This document shows positions 9,875 to 17,272 of a stretch of 64,000 bases of DNA, one piece after another. The notes under the pieces were generated by a model. The model did not search any database. It saw only the letters and a list, made by a program, of their open reading frames with translations, and was not told the DNA's origin. Source of the stretch: Pasteurella sp049941595 (GTDB taxonomy: Bacteria; Pseudomonadota; Gammaproteobacteria; Enterobacterales; Pasteurellaceae). The translations under genes were made by a program, and so were the position numbers. Position 1 is the stretch's first letter. Each line of letters starts with the position of its first letter. The stretch lies in the NCBI GenBank assembly GCA_049941595.1, contig JBNFNA010000005.1, positions 248,001 to 312,000 on the forward strand. Reading direction: 5' to 3'.

Positions 9875-10177
9875 ATTTGTCTCCTATAGTTTGTTATATG
9901 GAATTAAAGTACGAATAAATGAATCAACAATGATGAATATGCTGAACAAACATCCTACCTTGATTGTACACAAATCAATCTCAAATAGCAGTATTTGGAA
10001 GCATAAAATAGTTAATTTTTTGACAGGATATTGCAACAATATGAGGAAAATGGAGAAATACAGTCTAGCAATAGCTTATGCAATTTATTCATATAAAAAG
10101 GAAACATTGATAGTAGATGTATATATCAAAATATTTTATCTAGTAGTCATCCCATTTCTCTAATCTTTAACATCAAA
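9875..10177. other. AT-rich stretch with no recognisable gene
   Basis: A 90-codon open frame exists here (9891-10163) but its composition is that of random AT-rich DNA, it has no good ribosome-binding site and no familiar pattern. Nothing else is supported; likely decayed island DNA. Confidence 0.5.
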
Positions 10178-10393
10178 ATGATTGGCTCTGATATTTGGGA
10201 TGCCATACACTTACAAAGTGCGGGCTTAGAAGTCGAACCATTCCCGTAAACTTATCAACGCTTTAGCCCTGTGGTAAAATCCGCAGAGGTGCTAATTAAT
10301 CGCCAAGTGATAGAACACAATGGCGATCTGATTTTTGAGCTATCCGAAGAACATAAGAGAGTATTAGAAGGGTTTAGTGGAATGGAATTATAA
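10178..10393 (+). pseudogene. Remnant resembling the C-terminal part of a phage large terminase
   Basis: Reading 10178-10393 in one frame gives a protein-like fragment with a single in-frame TAA at codon 25 (about 10,250): SAGLEVEPFP, stop, TYQRFSPVVKSAEVL, INRQVIEHNGD, then FELSEEHKRVLEGFSGMEL and a normal stop. The order of a variable helix, EPFxQxYQRFSPxVK and then an RxVxHNG step resembles the nuclease-domain end of HK97-like large terminase subunits, where a Gln would occupy the stop position (CAA to TAA). The rest of the gene is missing. The fragment is clearly coding-like; the terminase identity is a moderate inference. Confidence 0.5.
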
Positions 10394-10589
10394 TTAAATC
10401 TTCTAAGATATACATGCTAAATGTATTGATTATGTCAATTTTAAATGACTACTTTATATTGCTTTTTTATATACCACCATATAAACTAGAGTAATAAAGA
10501 TAACTTTAGTTGTTATTAAAATGGTTTAACTCATGTCAAAAATAGCATGAGTTTTGTTGACTTTAGGTATAGGAAAAAGGAGGTGCATT
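10394..10589. promoter_or_regulatory. Upstream region of the small-protein operon with a hairpin
   Basis: AT-rich spacer before the 59-aa gene. It holds a hairpin, AACTCATG (10528-10535) with CATGAGTT (10546-10553), followed by TTGTTG, then a strong Shine-Dalgarno AAAGGAGGT just before the start at 10590. The hairpin could be a terminator for the remnant upstream or a control element for the operon. A promoter is expected within 10,430-10,520 but no clear consensus pair is visible. Confidence 0.4.
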
Positions 10590-10769
10590 ATGACAGCAGT
10601 ATCATTAAGTCTAACGCCGGAAAACCGCCTTTACCGAGCGTTAAAGGAAAACAAAGATAATTATACGATAGATTCAAAAGGTCAAGTAAATCTAAAACCT
10701 GAGTACGCCAATAAAAAATTGCAGGTGGTATTGGCGAACTTAAAGGATGTGAAAGTACAAGCTAGATAG
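10590..10769 (+). CDS. Small 59-aa protein of unknown function, first gene of a pair
   Basis: Short gene with a near-ideal ribosome-binding site (AAAGGAGGT, 6 bases before ATG), which is the reason for choosing 10590 over an upstream in-frame ATG at 10554. The product is basic and soluble (MTAVSLSLTPENRLYRALKE..., ending KLQVVLANLKDVKVQAR), with no signal peptide, Cys pairs or recognisable domain. It ends only 2 bases before the membrane-protein start, so the two are almost certainly co-translated. Not recognised. The size, basic charge and coupling to a membrane protein allow an antitoxin-, regulator- or adaptor-like role, but that is speculation. Confidence 0.7.
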   Translation: MTAVSLSLTPENRLYRALKENKDNYTIDSKGQVNLKPEYANKKLQVVLANLKDVKVQAR

Positions 10770-10771
10770 AT

Positions 10772-11563
10772 ATGGAATCTTTAAGTATCTTAGTAATTGC
10801 AATTACAGGTTTTCTGTATGTGAACTTAAGCTTGACTACTCGATATAAATTTAAGCGCTCCGCAGATTGGAGCGCTTATTTATATGTGGCAGGTTGGGGA
10901 GTTTGCTTTTTCTTCATTGCTTGGTGCATCATTTCATTGTTGAGTACTTTTGGGTGGCTTAGAGAAGCATATAACTGGTTATCTATGAGAATAAACTTTG
11001 ATAGGGTTGTAATGACTTCTAATAATTTAGAAGAGAAAAAGAACCTATTAAAGCTAGTCGCTATATGTGTTTTAAGTATAAAATTAGCTTTTCTTGTTGG
11101 GATAGGTAACAGGATATATTATAAAATTTATGCTGATGGAAAATTAAAATCCTTATCTAAACTTATTAGTAACAATCCATTTGAATCACTTGTTTTAGAA
11201 TCTCACATTAGATCGTTTCCTGTATTAGTAACATTGTCCTCCAATAAAGTTTATGTTGGGATAATTGCGTCAGTCCCTCTACTTGAAGATGGACGATTAG
11301 AATATATTTCTTTATTACCATTATTAAGTGGGTATAGAGAATCAGATACTTTGGGCGTTATTTTTACGACAAACTACTATAATCATTACAATGAGTTCTT
11401 ATCTAATAATGAAGAATCATTAAGTTTAGATGACTTTAATATAACCTTTCCTATTTCTGAAATATTAAGTATCTCTTTATTTGATATGGAAACTTACAAT
11501 AAGTTTCAAACTAAAAAGTCACATTCTACTAAACGTTATTTTATCAAAAGTAAAAATAACTAG
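10772..11563 (+). CDS. 263-aa membrane protein of unknown function, second gene of a pair
   Basis: Integral membrane protein with three likely membrane segments: residues about 2-20, 37-62 (an aromatic-rich GWGVCFFFIAWCIISLL segment) and 91-112. Residues about 140-245 form a soluble, beta-rich domain: FPVLVTLSSNKVYVGII, then DGRLEYISLLPLLSGYR, SDTLGVIFTTNYY and an ITFPISEILSISLFD strand. The short KVYVG turn suggests a small barrel. Similar layouts occur in uncharacterised proteins of integrated elements; no function is established that I know of. The start overlaps closely with the 59-aa gene (2-base gap, no independent Shine-Dalgarno), implying translational coupling. The gene is intact inside an otherwise ruined island. 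No uptake signal. Confidence 0.72.
   Translation: MESLSILVIAITGFLYVNLSLTTRYKFKRSADWSAYLYVAGWGVCFFFIAWCIISLLSTFGWLREAYNWLSMRINFDRVVMTSNNLEEKKNLLKLVAICVLSIKLAFLVGIGNRIYYKIYADGKLKSLSKLISNNPFESLVLESHIRSFPVLVTLSSNKVYVGIIASVPLLEDGRLEYISLLPLLSGYRESDTLGVIFTTNYYNHYNEFLSNNEESLSLDDFNITFPISEILSISLFDMETYNKFQTKKSHSTKRYFIKSKNN
10852..10878. repeat. Perfect 10-bp hairpin inside the membrane-protein gene
   Basis: TAAGCGCTCC (10852-10861) pairs perfectly with GGAGCGCTTA (10869-10878) around a 7-base loop, followed by TTTATAT. It lies between the codons for membrane segments 1 and 2 and is the most GC-rich spot of the operon. Terminator-like shape inside a coding region suggests an attenuation or folding signal, or a protein-binding palindrome. 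Confidence 0.6.
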
Positions 11564-11695
11564 TCTCAAAATCAATTATTATTTAGTTAAAAATCTCTTT
11601 ACTCATTGGGATATAAAATCAAACGCACTTAGTTTGATCCCCAAAAGAAAGAAACCTTATCTTGTTGGTGCGTTCCTATCATAAGGGAAAATGCG

Positions 11696-11717
11696 AAAGG
11701 GGCAAATATCCCCTTTT
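11696..11717 (+). terminator. Terminator downstream of the small-protein/membrane-protein operon
   Basis: Stem AAAGGGG (11696-11702) with CCCCTTT (11710-11716), 7-base loop, then TTCTTGTTT. It lies about 130 bases after the membrane-protein stop. Confidence 0.7.
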
Positions 11718-11736
11718 CTTGTTTATGTGATCATTT

Positions 11737-11767
11737 GTTGTGAATACTTAAAATAAGTATTCACAAC
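11737..11767. repeat. Perfect 14-bp inverted repeat in the island
   Basis: GTTGTGAATACTTA (11737-11750) is followed after AAA by its exact complement TAAGTATTCACAAC (11754-11767). It lies between the operon terminator and the 3' end of the integrase pseudogene. It lacks a clean T run on either side, so it is less likely a simple terminator than a recombination or regulator-binding palindrome, but a shared terminator cannot be excluded. Confidence 0.75.
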
Positions 11768-11855
11768 ATAATTAATTGATTTATAAATAAAAATGATGAC
11801 TGTAACGAGGTGAAGACTATTTTTATAAATTTTTACGCACAGCACACTTTATTTG
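11768..11855. other. AT-rich spacer
   Basis: No ORF, hairpin or recognisable site; separates the inverted repeat from the integrase stop codon. Confidence 0.4.
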
Positions 11856-12116
11856 TTATTTAGGAGAACATCTTTCTACATAGTCACCCCAAAGTTGTAT
11901 CACTGCTTGAGCAATGGTTAAATTAGGATAAGCACCTAAGCTAAATTTAGCTTTCTTTTTGGCTATTGGTCTATAGTCGTTAAATTGCCAAGTTTTAACT
12001 CCACTAGGCATAATCGATAAGAATAAGCCGTTACCATCAGTTAAGGTATAAGGTTTATCTCTTGTTTTTGCTTTATCAACTTCTGTATTGGTGAGTGGTT
12101 TAGTTGTTCTAGCAAT
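11856..12116 (-). pseudogene. P4-type tyrosine integrase with its central part deleted
   Basis: Reading the minus strand from 12116 gives 86 residues in one frame. They start ARTTKPLTNTEVDKAK, then DKPYTLTDGNGLFLSIMPSG, VKTWQFNDYRP and KFSLGAYPNLTIAQA. This is the N-terminal arm-binding domain of P4-family integrases. Straight after AQA the frame switches to VIQLWGDYVERCSPK and a stop, which looks like the extreme C-terminus of the same family (QWWxDY pattern). The catalytic domain (R-H-R-H-Y) is therefore absent, consistent with one in-frame internal deletion. The expected ATG has become ATT. It sits at the normal position for an integrase, next to tRNA-Val. Non-functional. Confidence 0.85.
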
Positions 12117-12230
12117 AAATATTCCCTTTATAGTAACTAAAATAGCTGATTAGATACGTTTTAAGGCGTTTAGTTGTGAGGGGTAGAATATAAGAAAAGT
12201 GGCGTTTTATCTAGTGTTTATAAGGCTTTC

Positions 12231-12253
12231 TGATGAATTGTGATGAGTTGTGA
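12231..12253. repeat. Tandem short direct repeat beside the tRNA 3' end
   Basis: TGATGAATTG and TGATGAGTTG follow each other directly and a third TGA begins another unit, between the integrase start and tRNA-Val. Short direct repeats next to an attachment site are typical of integrase or excisionase arm sites; this use is inferred only from position. Confidence 0.4.
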
Positions 12254-12263
12254 AGGGGATAGA

Positions 12264-12340
12264 TGGTGCGACTAGCTGGACTCGAACCAGTGACCCCCAC
12301 CATGTCAAGGTGGTGCTCTAACCAACTGAGCTATAGTCGC
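12264..12340 (-). tRNA. tRNA-Val (GAC anticodon)
   Basis: Complete 77-base cloverleaf on the minus strand. Acceptor stem GCGACTA pairs with TAGTCGC, discriminator A and an encoded CCA follow. D arm AGCTCAGTTGGTTAGAGC, anticodon stem CCACC/GGTGG enclosing the loop TTGACAT (anticodon GAC), T arm with GGTTCGAGTCC. It closely resembles E. coli tRNA-Val GAC. The 3' end points to the island and is the probable integration site. Confidence 0.96.
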
Positions 12341-12581
12341 ACTTGAAAAGTGCGGCAATCATATAAGCTTTTTTTTGATAAAACAAGTTTTTTTGCGTTT
12401 TAATTTTTGACTGTCAAAAAAATAGGCATTTTCCCTTAACTAAAATGGGTATTTTCAAATTTGTGATCTCGATCTAATTTTATTTTAGGCGTATAATACG
12501 ACCAGTTTTTTCTTAAACTGAATTGATGAAAAATTCAGGAACAATAATTGTGTATCATAAATAATTTTTACGGAGTAGGTA

Positions 12582-14021
12582 ATGTCTAGAAGACTAAGAA
12601 GAACAAAGATTGTATGTACTATGGGGCCATCAACAGATCGTGGTAATAATTTAGAAAAAATTATTGCGGCAGGGGCAAACGTTGTACGTATGAACTTCTC
12701 TCACGGTTCACCTGAAGATCATATGGGTCGTGCAGAACGTGTACGCGAAATTGCAAAAAAATTAGGTAAAACAGTTGCAATTTTAGGTGATTTACAAGGT
12801 CCAAAAATTCGCGTTTCTACTTTCAAAGACGGAAAAATTTTCTTAAATATCGGTGATAAATTTGTTCTTGATGCTGAGTTACCAAAAGGTGAAGGCTCAC
12901 AAGAAAGCGTTGGTTTAGACTACAAAACATTGCCACAAGATGTTGTTCCTGGTGATATCTTATTATTAGATGATGGTCGTGTTCAGTTAAAAGTATTATC
13001 AACAGAAGGTGCAAAAGTATTCACTGAAGTGACTGTTGGAGGTCCTTTATCAAACAATAAAGGTATCAACAAATTAGGCGGTGGTTTATCAGCAGACGCG
13101 TTAACTGAAAAAGATAAAAACGATATCTTATTGGCTGCGAAAATTGGTGTTGATTACTTAGCGGTTTCTTTCCCTCGTTCAAGTGCAGACTTAAACTATG
13201 CACGTGAACTTGCTGAAGCAGCTGGCTTAAAAGCGAAAATCGTTGCTAAAGTAGAACGTGCAGAAACTGTTGCAACAACAGAAGCAATGGACGACATCAT
13301 TTTAGCATCAGATGTAATTATGGTTGCGCGTGGTGACTTAGGTGTTGAAATTGGTGATCCTGAGTTAGTTGGGGTACAGAAAAAATTAATTCGTCGTGCT
13401 CGTCAGTTAAACCGCGTTGTGATTACAGCAACACAAATGATGGAATCAATGATTAGCAACCCAATGCCAACACGTGCAGAAGTAATGGACGTTGCGAACG
13501 CAGTATTAGATGGTACAGACGCTGTTATGCTTTCTGCTGAAACTGCAGCGGGTCAATACCCATCAGAAACTGTATCTACAATGGCGAAAGTATGTTTAGG
13601 TGCTGAAAAAATGCCTAGCATTAACGTATCTCGCCACCGTATGGAAATTCAATTTGAATCAATTGAAGAGTCTGTTGCAATGTCAGCGATGTATGCAGCG
13701 AACCATATGAAAGGTGTGGCAGCAATTATTGCAATGACTCACAGTGGTCGCACAGCCTTATTAATGTCACGCATTAGTTCTGGTTTGCCAATCTTTGCAT
13801 TATCACGTAACCAAGATGCTTTGAATTTATGTGCATTATATCGTGGCGTAACACCAATTTATTTTGATGAGGTAAGCCGTAATTCAAAAGGTGCTGCATT
13901 AGCAATTGAATTATTGAAAGAGAAAGGCTTCTTAGTATCTGGTGATTTAGTATTATTGACGCAAGGTGACGAATTATTAGCAAGTGGTACAAATACTTGC
14001 CGTACACTTGTTGTTGAATAA
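12582..14021 (+). CDS. pykA: Pyruvate kinase II
   Basis: Last step of glycolysis, phosphoenolpyruvate + ADP to pyruvate + ATP. The 479-aa length fits PykA. Visible landmarks: RRTKIVCTMGPST at the start, VVRMNFSHG (substrate-binding Arg), GDLQGPKIRV, the catalytic-Lys region KIVAKVERAE (about residues 219-228), MVARGDLGVEI, VITATQMMESM and the C-terminal effector domain. AGRs are spaced as in type II enzymes. A good -10 element (TATAAT, 12492-12497) lies upstream, but the -35 is weak. The ribosome-binding site GGAG precedes the ATG. Single-gene unit ended by a strong terminator. Confidence 0.95.
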   Translation: MSRRLRRTKIVCTMGPSTDRGNNLEKIIAAGANVVRMNFSHGSPEDHMGRAERVREIAKKLGKTVAILGDLQGPKIRVSTFKDGKIFLNIGDKFVLDAELPKGEGSQESVGLDYKTLPQDVVPGDILLLDDGRVQLKVLSTEGAKVFTEVTVGGPLSNNKGINKLGGGLSADALTEKDKNDILLAAKIGVDYLAVSFPRSSADLNYARELAEAAGLKAKIVAKVERAETVATTEAMDDIILASDVIMVARGDLGVEIGDPELVGVQKKLIRRARQLNRVVITATQMMESMISNPMPTRAEVMDVANAVLDGTDAVMLSAETAAGQYPSETVSTMAKVCLGAEKMPSINVSRHRMEIQFESIEESVAMSAMYAANHMKGVAAIIAMTHSGRTALLMSRISSGLPIFALSRNQDALNLCALYRGVTPIYFDEVSRNSKGAALAIELLKEKGFLVSGDLVLLTQGDELLASGTNTCRTLVVE

Positions 14022-14040
14022 TCTGTTCTTTGAGTAATAA

Positions 14041-14077
14041 AAAACGGTGGATAACTTGAATTATCCACCGTTTTTTT
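14041..14077. terminator. Terminator after pykA
   Basis: Perfect 14-bp stem (14041-14054 with 14061-14074, core CGGTGGATAA), 6-base loop, T run on the + side and A run before it; it also faces the convergent oxidoreductase gene. Confidence 0.93.
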
Positions 14078-14091
14078 ATGCCATTTTTATT

Positions 14092-15138
14092 TTATAAATT
14101 TATGAGTAATTTTTGACCGCACCTTGCACTTTCATAAACTTTTTCAATAAGTTGCAATACTATATAAGCTTGTTGCGCTGTTACTTTTAAAGTCTGACCA
14201 TTACAAATACTGTCATAAATATTATCGTAATAGGCTTGATAGTTACCTGTTTCTGGCTCAAGTGTTTTACGTATTACTTCATTTTCAATTTCAGTGTGTA
14301 AAATGCCCCATTGATCTTGAGGAAGTTTATTCCAATCACCTTTAGGTTCTGTGCCTTTGATCAACAATGCTTCTTGATTGTCAACTTTGGGTTGTAAATA
14401 TGAACCTTTCTTTCCTTGTAGGATAATGTGTGGGGCAGGTTCACGTGCAAATTTAGTTGCAGACATAATTACGCGTTTGCCCTCGTAGTAAAAATTGATA
14501 CGGAAATAATCATCACTACCACTATTAGGATTTTGTTTTACCACATCGGCATAAAGTGCGGTCGGAATTCCGAATAAATCCACAATATGATCAATGAGAT
14601 GTACACCTAAATCATAAACTAACCCAGTGCCAAGTTCGCCCGTTTCTTTCCACGCTTTAGGATTTTTATTTGGACTAAAACGCTCAAAGCGGATTTCATA
14701 TTCAACTATGTCGCCTAATGTGTTTTCAGCAATCAATTTTTTAGCCGTTAAGGCACCATTATCCCAACGACGATTTTGATATACTGACAACGTCACATTT
14801 TGCTTTTCAGCCAATTGAGCCAGCTCCAATGCTTGTTGTGAATGAATAGCAATTGGTTTTTCTACAATCACATTTTTACCCGCAAGAATAGCTTGCTTTG
14901 CAAGCTCATAATGGGTTTGGTTTGGTGTTGTGATGATTACTAAATCAATATCTTCTGTTAAAAGTTCATCAAATTGATGCACTACATCAACATAAGGGTA
15001 GTATTGTTTAGCATTTTCACTATTGCGTTCAAAAACTTTTTTGAGTTGAAAGCGTGAGTCAAGATGAAGAAACGGGCAATGGAATGTTTTGGCAGACATT
15101 CCAAATCCTGCGATACCGACGTTAATGGTTGATTTCAT
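14092..15138 (-). CDS. Gfo/Idh/MocA-family oxidoreductase (YdgJ-like)
   Basis: NAD(P)-dependent dehydrogenase of the glucose-fructose oxidoreductase family; substrate unknown, probably a sugar or polyol derivative. Residues 1-120 are a Rossmann domain: NVGIAGFGMSAKTFHCPFL at the start and the family EKP motif (NVIVEKPIAI, about residue 90-99). The C-terminal domain has the expected YDLGVHLIDHIVDLFG block with the catalytic His. It matches E. coli YdgJ along its length. Its ATG shares one base with the hmrM stop codon (TAATG), so it is the second gene of that operon and translationally coupled. Confidence 0.88.
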   Translation of the reverse strand: MKSTINVGIAGFGMSAKTFHCPFLHLDSRFQLKKVFERNSENAKQYYPYVDVVHQFDELLTEDIDLVIITTPNQTHYELAKQAILAGKNVIVEKPIAIHSQQALELAQLAEKQNVTLSVYQNRRWDNGALTAKKLIAENTLGDIVEYEIRFERFSPNKNPKAWKETGELGTGLVYDLGVHLIDHIVDLFGIPTALYADVVKQNPNSGSDDYFRINFYYEGKRVIMSATKFAREPAPHIILQGKKGSYLQPKVDNQEALLIKGTEPKGDWNKLPQDQWGILHTEIENEVIRKTLEPETGNYQAYYDNIYDSICNGQTLKVTAQQAYIVLQLIEKVYESARCGQKLLINL

Positions 15139-16532
15139 TATTTAATTCTCTCCAAATTGCTAAATAAAATATGATCTGGTTGCGCTTGGATTTTGTACAT
15201 TCGATGTATTAATAGCACCGCAGCGACAGTTAAACTGACCACAAATCCAATCCAAAAGCCTTCTGCCCCGAGTGCCGGCATTAGAATATCTGTTCTTGCA
15301 AGCGTATAACCAATCGGCATCCCCACCACCCAATAACAGAATAGGGTAATATATAAGATGGCTTTAGTGTCTTTATAGCCACGCAATACGCCACCTGAAA
15401 CCACTTGAACAGTGTCTGAAAATTGATACAAGGCAGCCAACAGTAAAAGTGAACCCGCCATTGCAATCACTTCTGGATCTCGCACAAAAATATGGGCAAT
15501 TTCAGTACGTAGTAAAACTGTAATAAATGCCGTCACAATGGCAATTGCTAAACCAACAATAATGGCGATATAAGAAACTTTTTTCGCTTTATCTGCACTG
15601 CCTTCGCCTAAGCGTTGACCGACTAAAATTGTTGCCGCCATTCCTAAAGACATTGGCAACATAAAAATGAACGAGCTGGTATTTAAAGCAATTTGATGGC
15701 TCGCCACAATTTGTGTTCCTAAAGGCGAAAGCAGCAACGCAGTTAACGCAAAAAGCGCGACTTCACAAAATAGCGCAACAGCAATAGGGAAGCCCAAATT
15801 TAAAAGTTTTTTCAGTGTGGCAGGGTTGGGTTTTTCAAGAATTTTTCTAAATACATTTAAGTCACGTTGATTTCGGGCTTTAACACAGTAAGCAATCATC
15901 AAAATACACATAAACCAATTGACGATTGCCGTTGCGATGCCACAACCCACGGCACCGAATGCGGGGATGCCTAATTTGCCGTAAATAAAAATATAGTTAA
16001 GCGGAATATTAAGTGCTAAACCTAAAAAGGCAATCACCATTGCGGGCTTTGTTTTTGCAATACCGTCATTAAGGCAACGGAAGTTAATCATTAATAAATA
16101 AGCAGGCAATCCCCAAATCATTGCGTGTAAATAACCCATTGTGATTTCTTTGAGGTGTTCTTCCACTTCCATTAGATCAAAAACTAAATTGCTGTAATAA
16201 ATAAGTAAACCGAGAGGAATACAGCTGAAAATGATGATCCAAATTCCTTGTCTTACTTGGTGTGCAATTTGATCACGTTTGCCAGAACCGTTGAGATAAG
16301 AGATTGTCGGAGGCAAAGCTAATAATAAGCCGTGACCAAATAAGACGAGCGGGAACCAAATGGATGCGCCAACAGAAATGGCTGCCATATCGGCAGAACT
16401 GACACGACCAGACATAATGGTATCCACCAAGCTCATTGAGTTTTGTGCAATTTGAGCAAATAAAATAGGTAGGGCAATCAAAATCAGCTTTTTAGCCTCA
16501 GTTTGATAATCTTTAAAATTCGTTAACTTCAT
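15138..16532 (-). CDS. hmrM: MATE-family multidrug efflux pump
   Basis: Cation-coupled multidrug exporter of the inner membrane, NorM/HmrM branch. The 464-aa length and 12 hydrophobic segments fit; the N-terminal LIALPILFAQIAQNSMSLVD and internal duplicate GFPIAVALFCEVALFALTAL are the two MATE halves, each with its typical VDTIMSG- and ASHQIALN-type turns. H. influenzae HmrM is the nearest known relative and is Na+-coupled. First gene of a two-gene operon with the oxidoreductase, divergent from ribE over a 56-base promoter region with a TATAAT on the ribE side. Confidence 0.94.
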   Translation of the reverse strand: MKLTNFKDYQTEAKKLILIALPILFAQIAQNSMSLVDTIMSGRVSSADMAAISVGASIWFPLVLFGHGLLLALPPTISYLNGSGKRDQIAHQVRQGIWIIIFSCIPLGLLIYYSNLVFDLMEVEEHLKEITMGYLHAMIWGLPAYLLMINFRCLNDGIAKTKPAMVIAFLGLALNIPLNYIFIYGKLGIPAFGAVGCGIATAIVNWFMCILMIAYCVKARNQRDLNVFRKILEKPNPATLKKLLNLGFPIAVALFCEVALFALTALLLSPLGTQIVASHQIALNTSSFIFMLPMSLGMAATILVGQRLGEGSADKAKKVSYIAIIVGLAIAIVTAFITVLLRTEIAHIFVRDPEVIAMAGSLLLLAALYQFSDTVQVVSGGVLRGYKDTKAILYITLFCYWVVGMPIGYTLARTDILMPALGAEGFWIGFVVSLTVAAVLLIHRMYKIQAQPDHILFSNLERIK

Positions 16533-16588
16533 AAAATACTCGAGTTTGCTATAATAGCGAGGTTTTTTATTTAAAAGAGAGATGACTA

Positions 16589-17203
16589 ATGTTTACAGGT
16601 ATTGTTCAAGGCACTGCACAAATTGTGTCAATCATAGAGAAAACCAATTTTAGAACACAGATCGTAAAAATGCCACAAGAATTACTCAATGCGTTAGAAA
16701 TAGGCGCTTCAGTGGCAAATAATGGTGTTTGTTTAACGGTTACGGAAATTAATGGCAATTTAGTTAGTTTTGATCTAATGGCAGAGACATTGCGCGTGAC
16801 AAACCTTGGTGAACTAAAGGCAGGGGATTTTGTTAATATTGAGCGTGCGATGCAAATGGGTAGCGAAATTGGTGGCCATATTTTATCGGGTCACGTTTAT
16901 TGCACTGCGACTGTTACTGAAGTGTTACGTAGCGAAAATAACTGCCAAATTTGGTTTGAACTACCGAATAGTGACACAATGAAATATGTGTTACCAAAAG
17001 GTTTTATTGCGATTGACGGCATCAGTTTGACGATTGGTGAAGTGAAAGAAAATCAATTCTGTGTGAATTTAATTCCTGAGACACTCATAAGAACTTTAAT
17101 TGGACAACGCCAAGTAGGTAGTCGAGTGAATATTGAAATTGACCCTCAAACGCAGGCGATTGTTGATACCGTTGAGCGATATTTAGCAAATAAAGGGTTG
17201 TAA
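16589..17203 (+). CDS. ribE: Riboflavin synthase alpha subunit
   Basis: Dismutation of two 6,7-dimethyl-8-ribityllumazine molecules to riboflavin, final step of vitamin B2 synthesis; homotrimer. The 204-aa protein shows the two tandem lumazine-binding repeats: MFTGIVQGTAQI with NGVCLTV (first), and GGHILSGHV with IDGISLTIG (second). AGAGAG precedes the ATG. No FMN riboswitch is visible in the short upstream region, so it is probably constitutive. Single gene, closed by a paired uptake-signal terminator. Confidence 0.95.
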   Translation: MFTGIVQGTAQIVSIIEKTNFRTQIVKMPQELLNALEIGASVANNGVCLTVTEINGNLVSFDLMAETLRVTNLGELKAGDFVNIERAMQMGSEIGGHILSGHVYCTATVTEVLRSENNCQIWFELPNSDTMKYVLPKGFIAIDGISLTIGEVKENQFCVNLIPETLIRTLIGQRQVGSRVNIEIDPQTQAIVDTVERYLANKGL

Positions 17204-17213
17204 TCGGTGGATA

Positions 17214-17255
17214 AAAAAGTGCGGTGAAAATTTAAAAAAATTCACCGCACTTTTT
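17214..17255. terminator. Inverted uptake-signal terminator (ribE/dolP)
   Basis: AAAAAGTGCGGTGAA (17214-17228) and its complement (17241-17255) form a perfect 15-bp stem with a 12-base A-rich loop between convergent genes. Confidence 0.9.
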
Positions 17256-17272
17256 ATTGGTTTGAGAAACGA

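Larger units (their letters stand above)
9875..12263. mobile_element. Decayed integrative element (prophage/P4-type island) at tRNA-Val
   Basis: The stretch between the lipoprotein gene and tRNA-Val(GAC) combines a deleted P4-type integrase beginning about 150 bases from the tRNA 3' end, a degraded phage remnant at 10178-10393, an intact two-gene unit, several strong inverted repeats and very AT-rich DNA. By eye there is no perfect uptake signal from about 8,240 to 14,550, against one per 1-2 kb elsewhere. All of this fits an integrated element that lost mobility. The left end is not defined: no second copy of the tRNA 3' end is visible, and the lipoprotein gene at 9191-9874 may also belong to it. 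Confidence 0.6.

Noticed and set aside
9891..10163. 90-codon open frame in the island
   Set aside because: No ribosome-binding site of quality, AT-driven composition, no similarity to anything known; looks like chance.
11481..11684. 67-codon frame overlapping the end of the membrane gene
   Set aside because: Mostly inside the membrane gene in another frame and without a ribosome-binding site.
16533..16588. FMN riboswitch ahead of ribE
   Set aside because: The gap between hmrM and ribE is only 56 bases, too short for the element.
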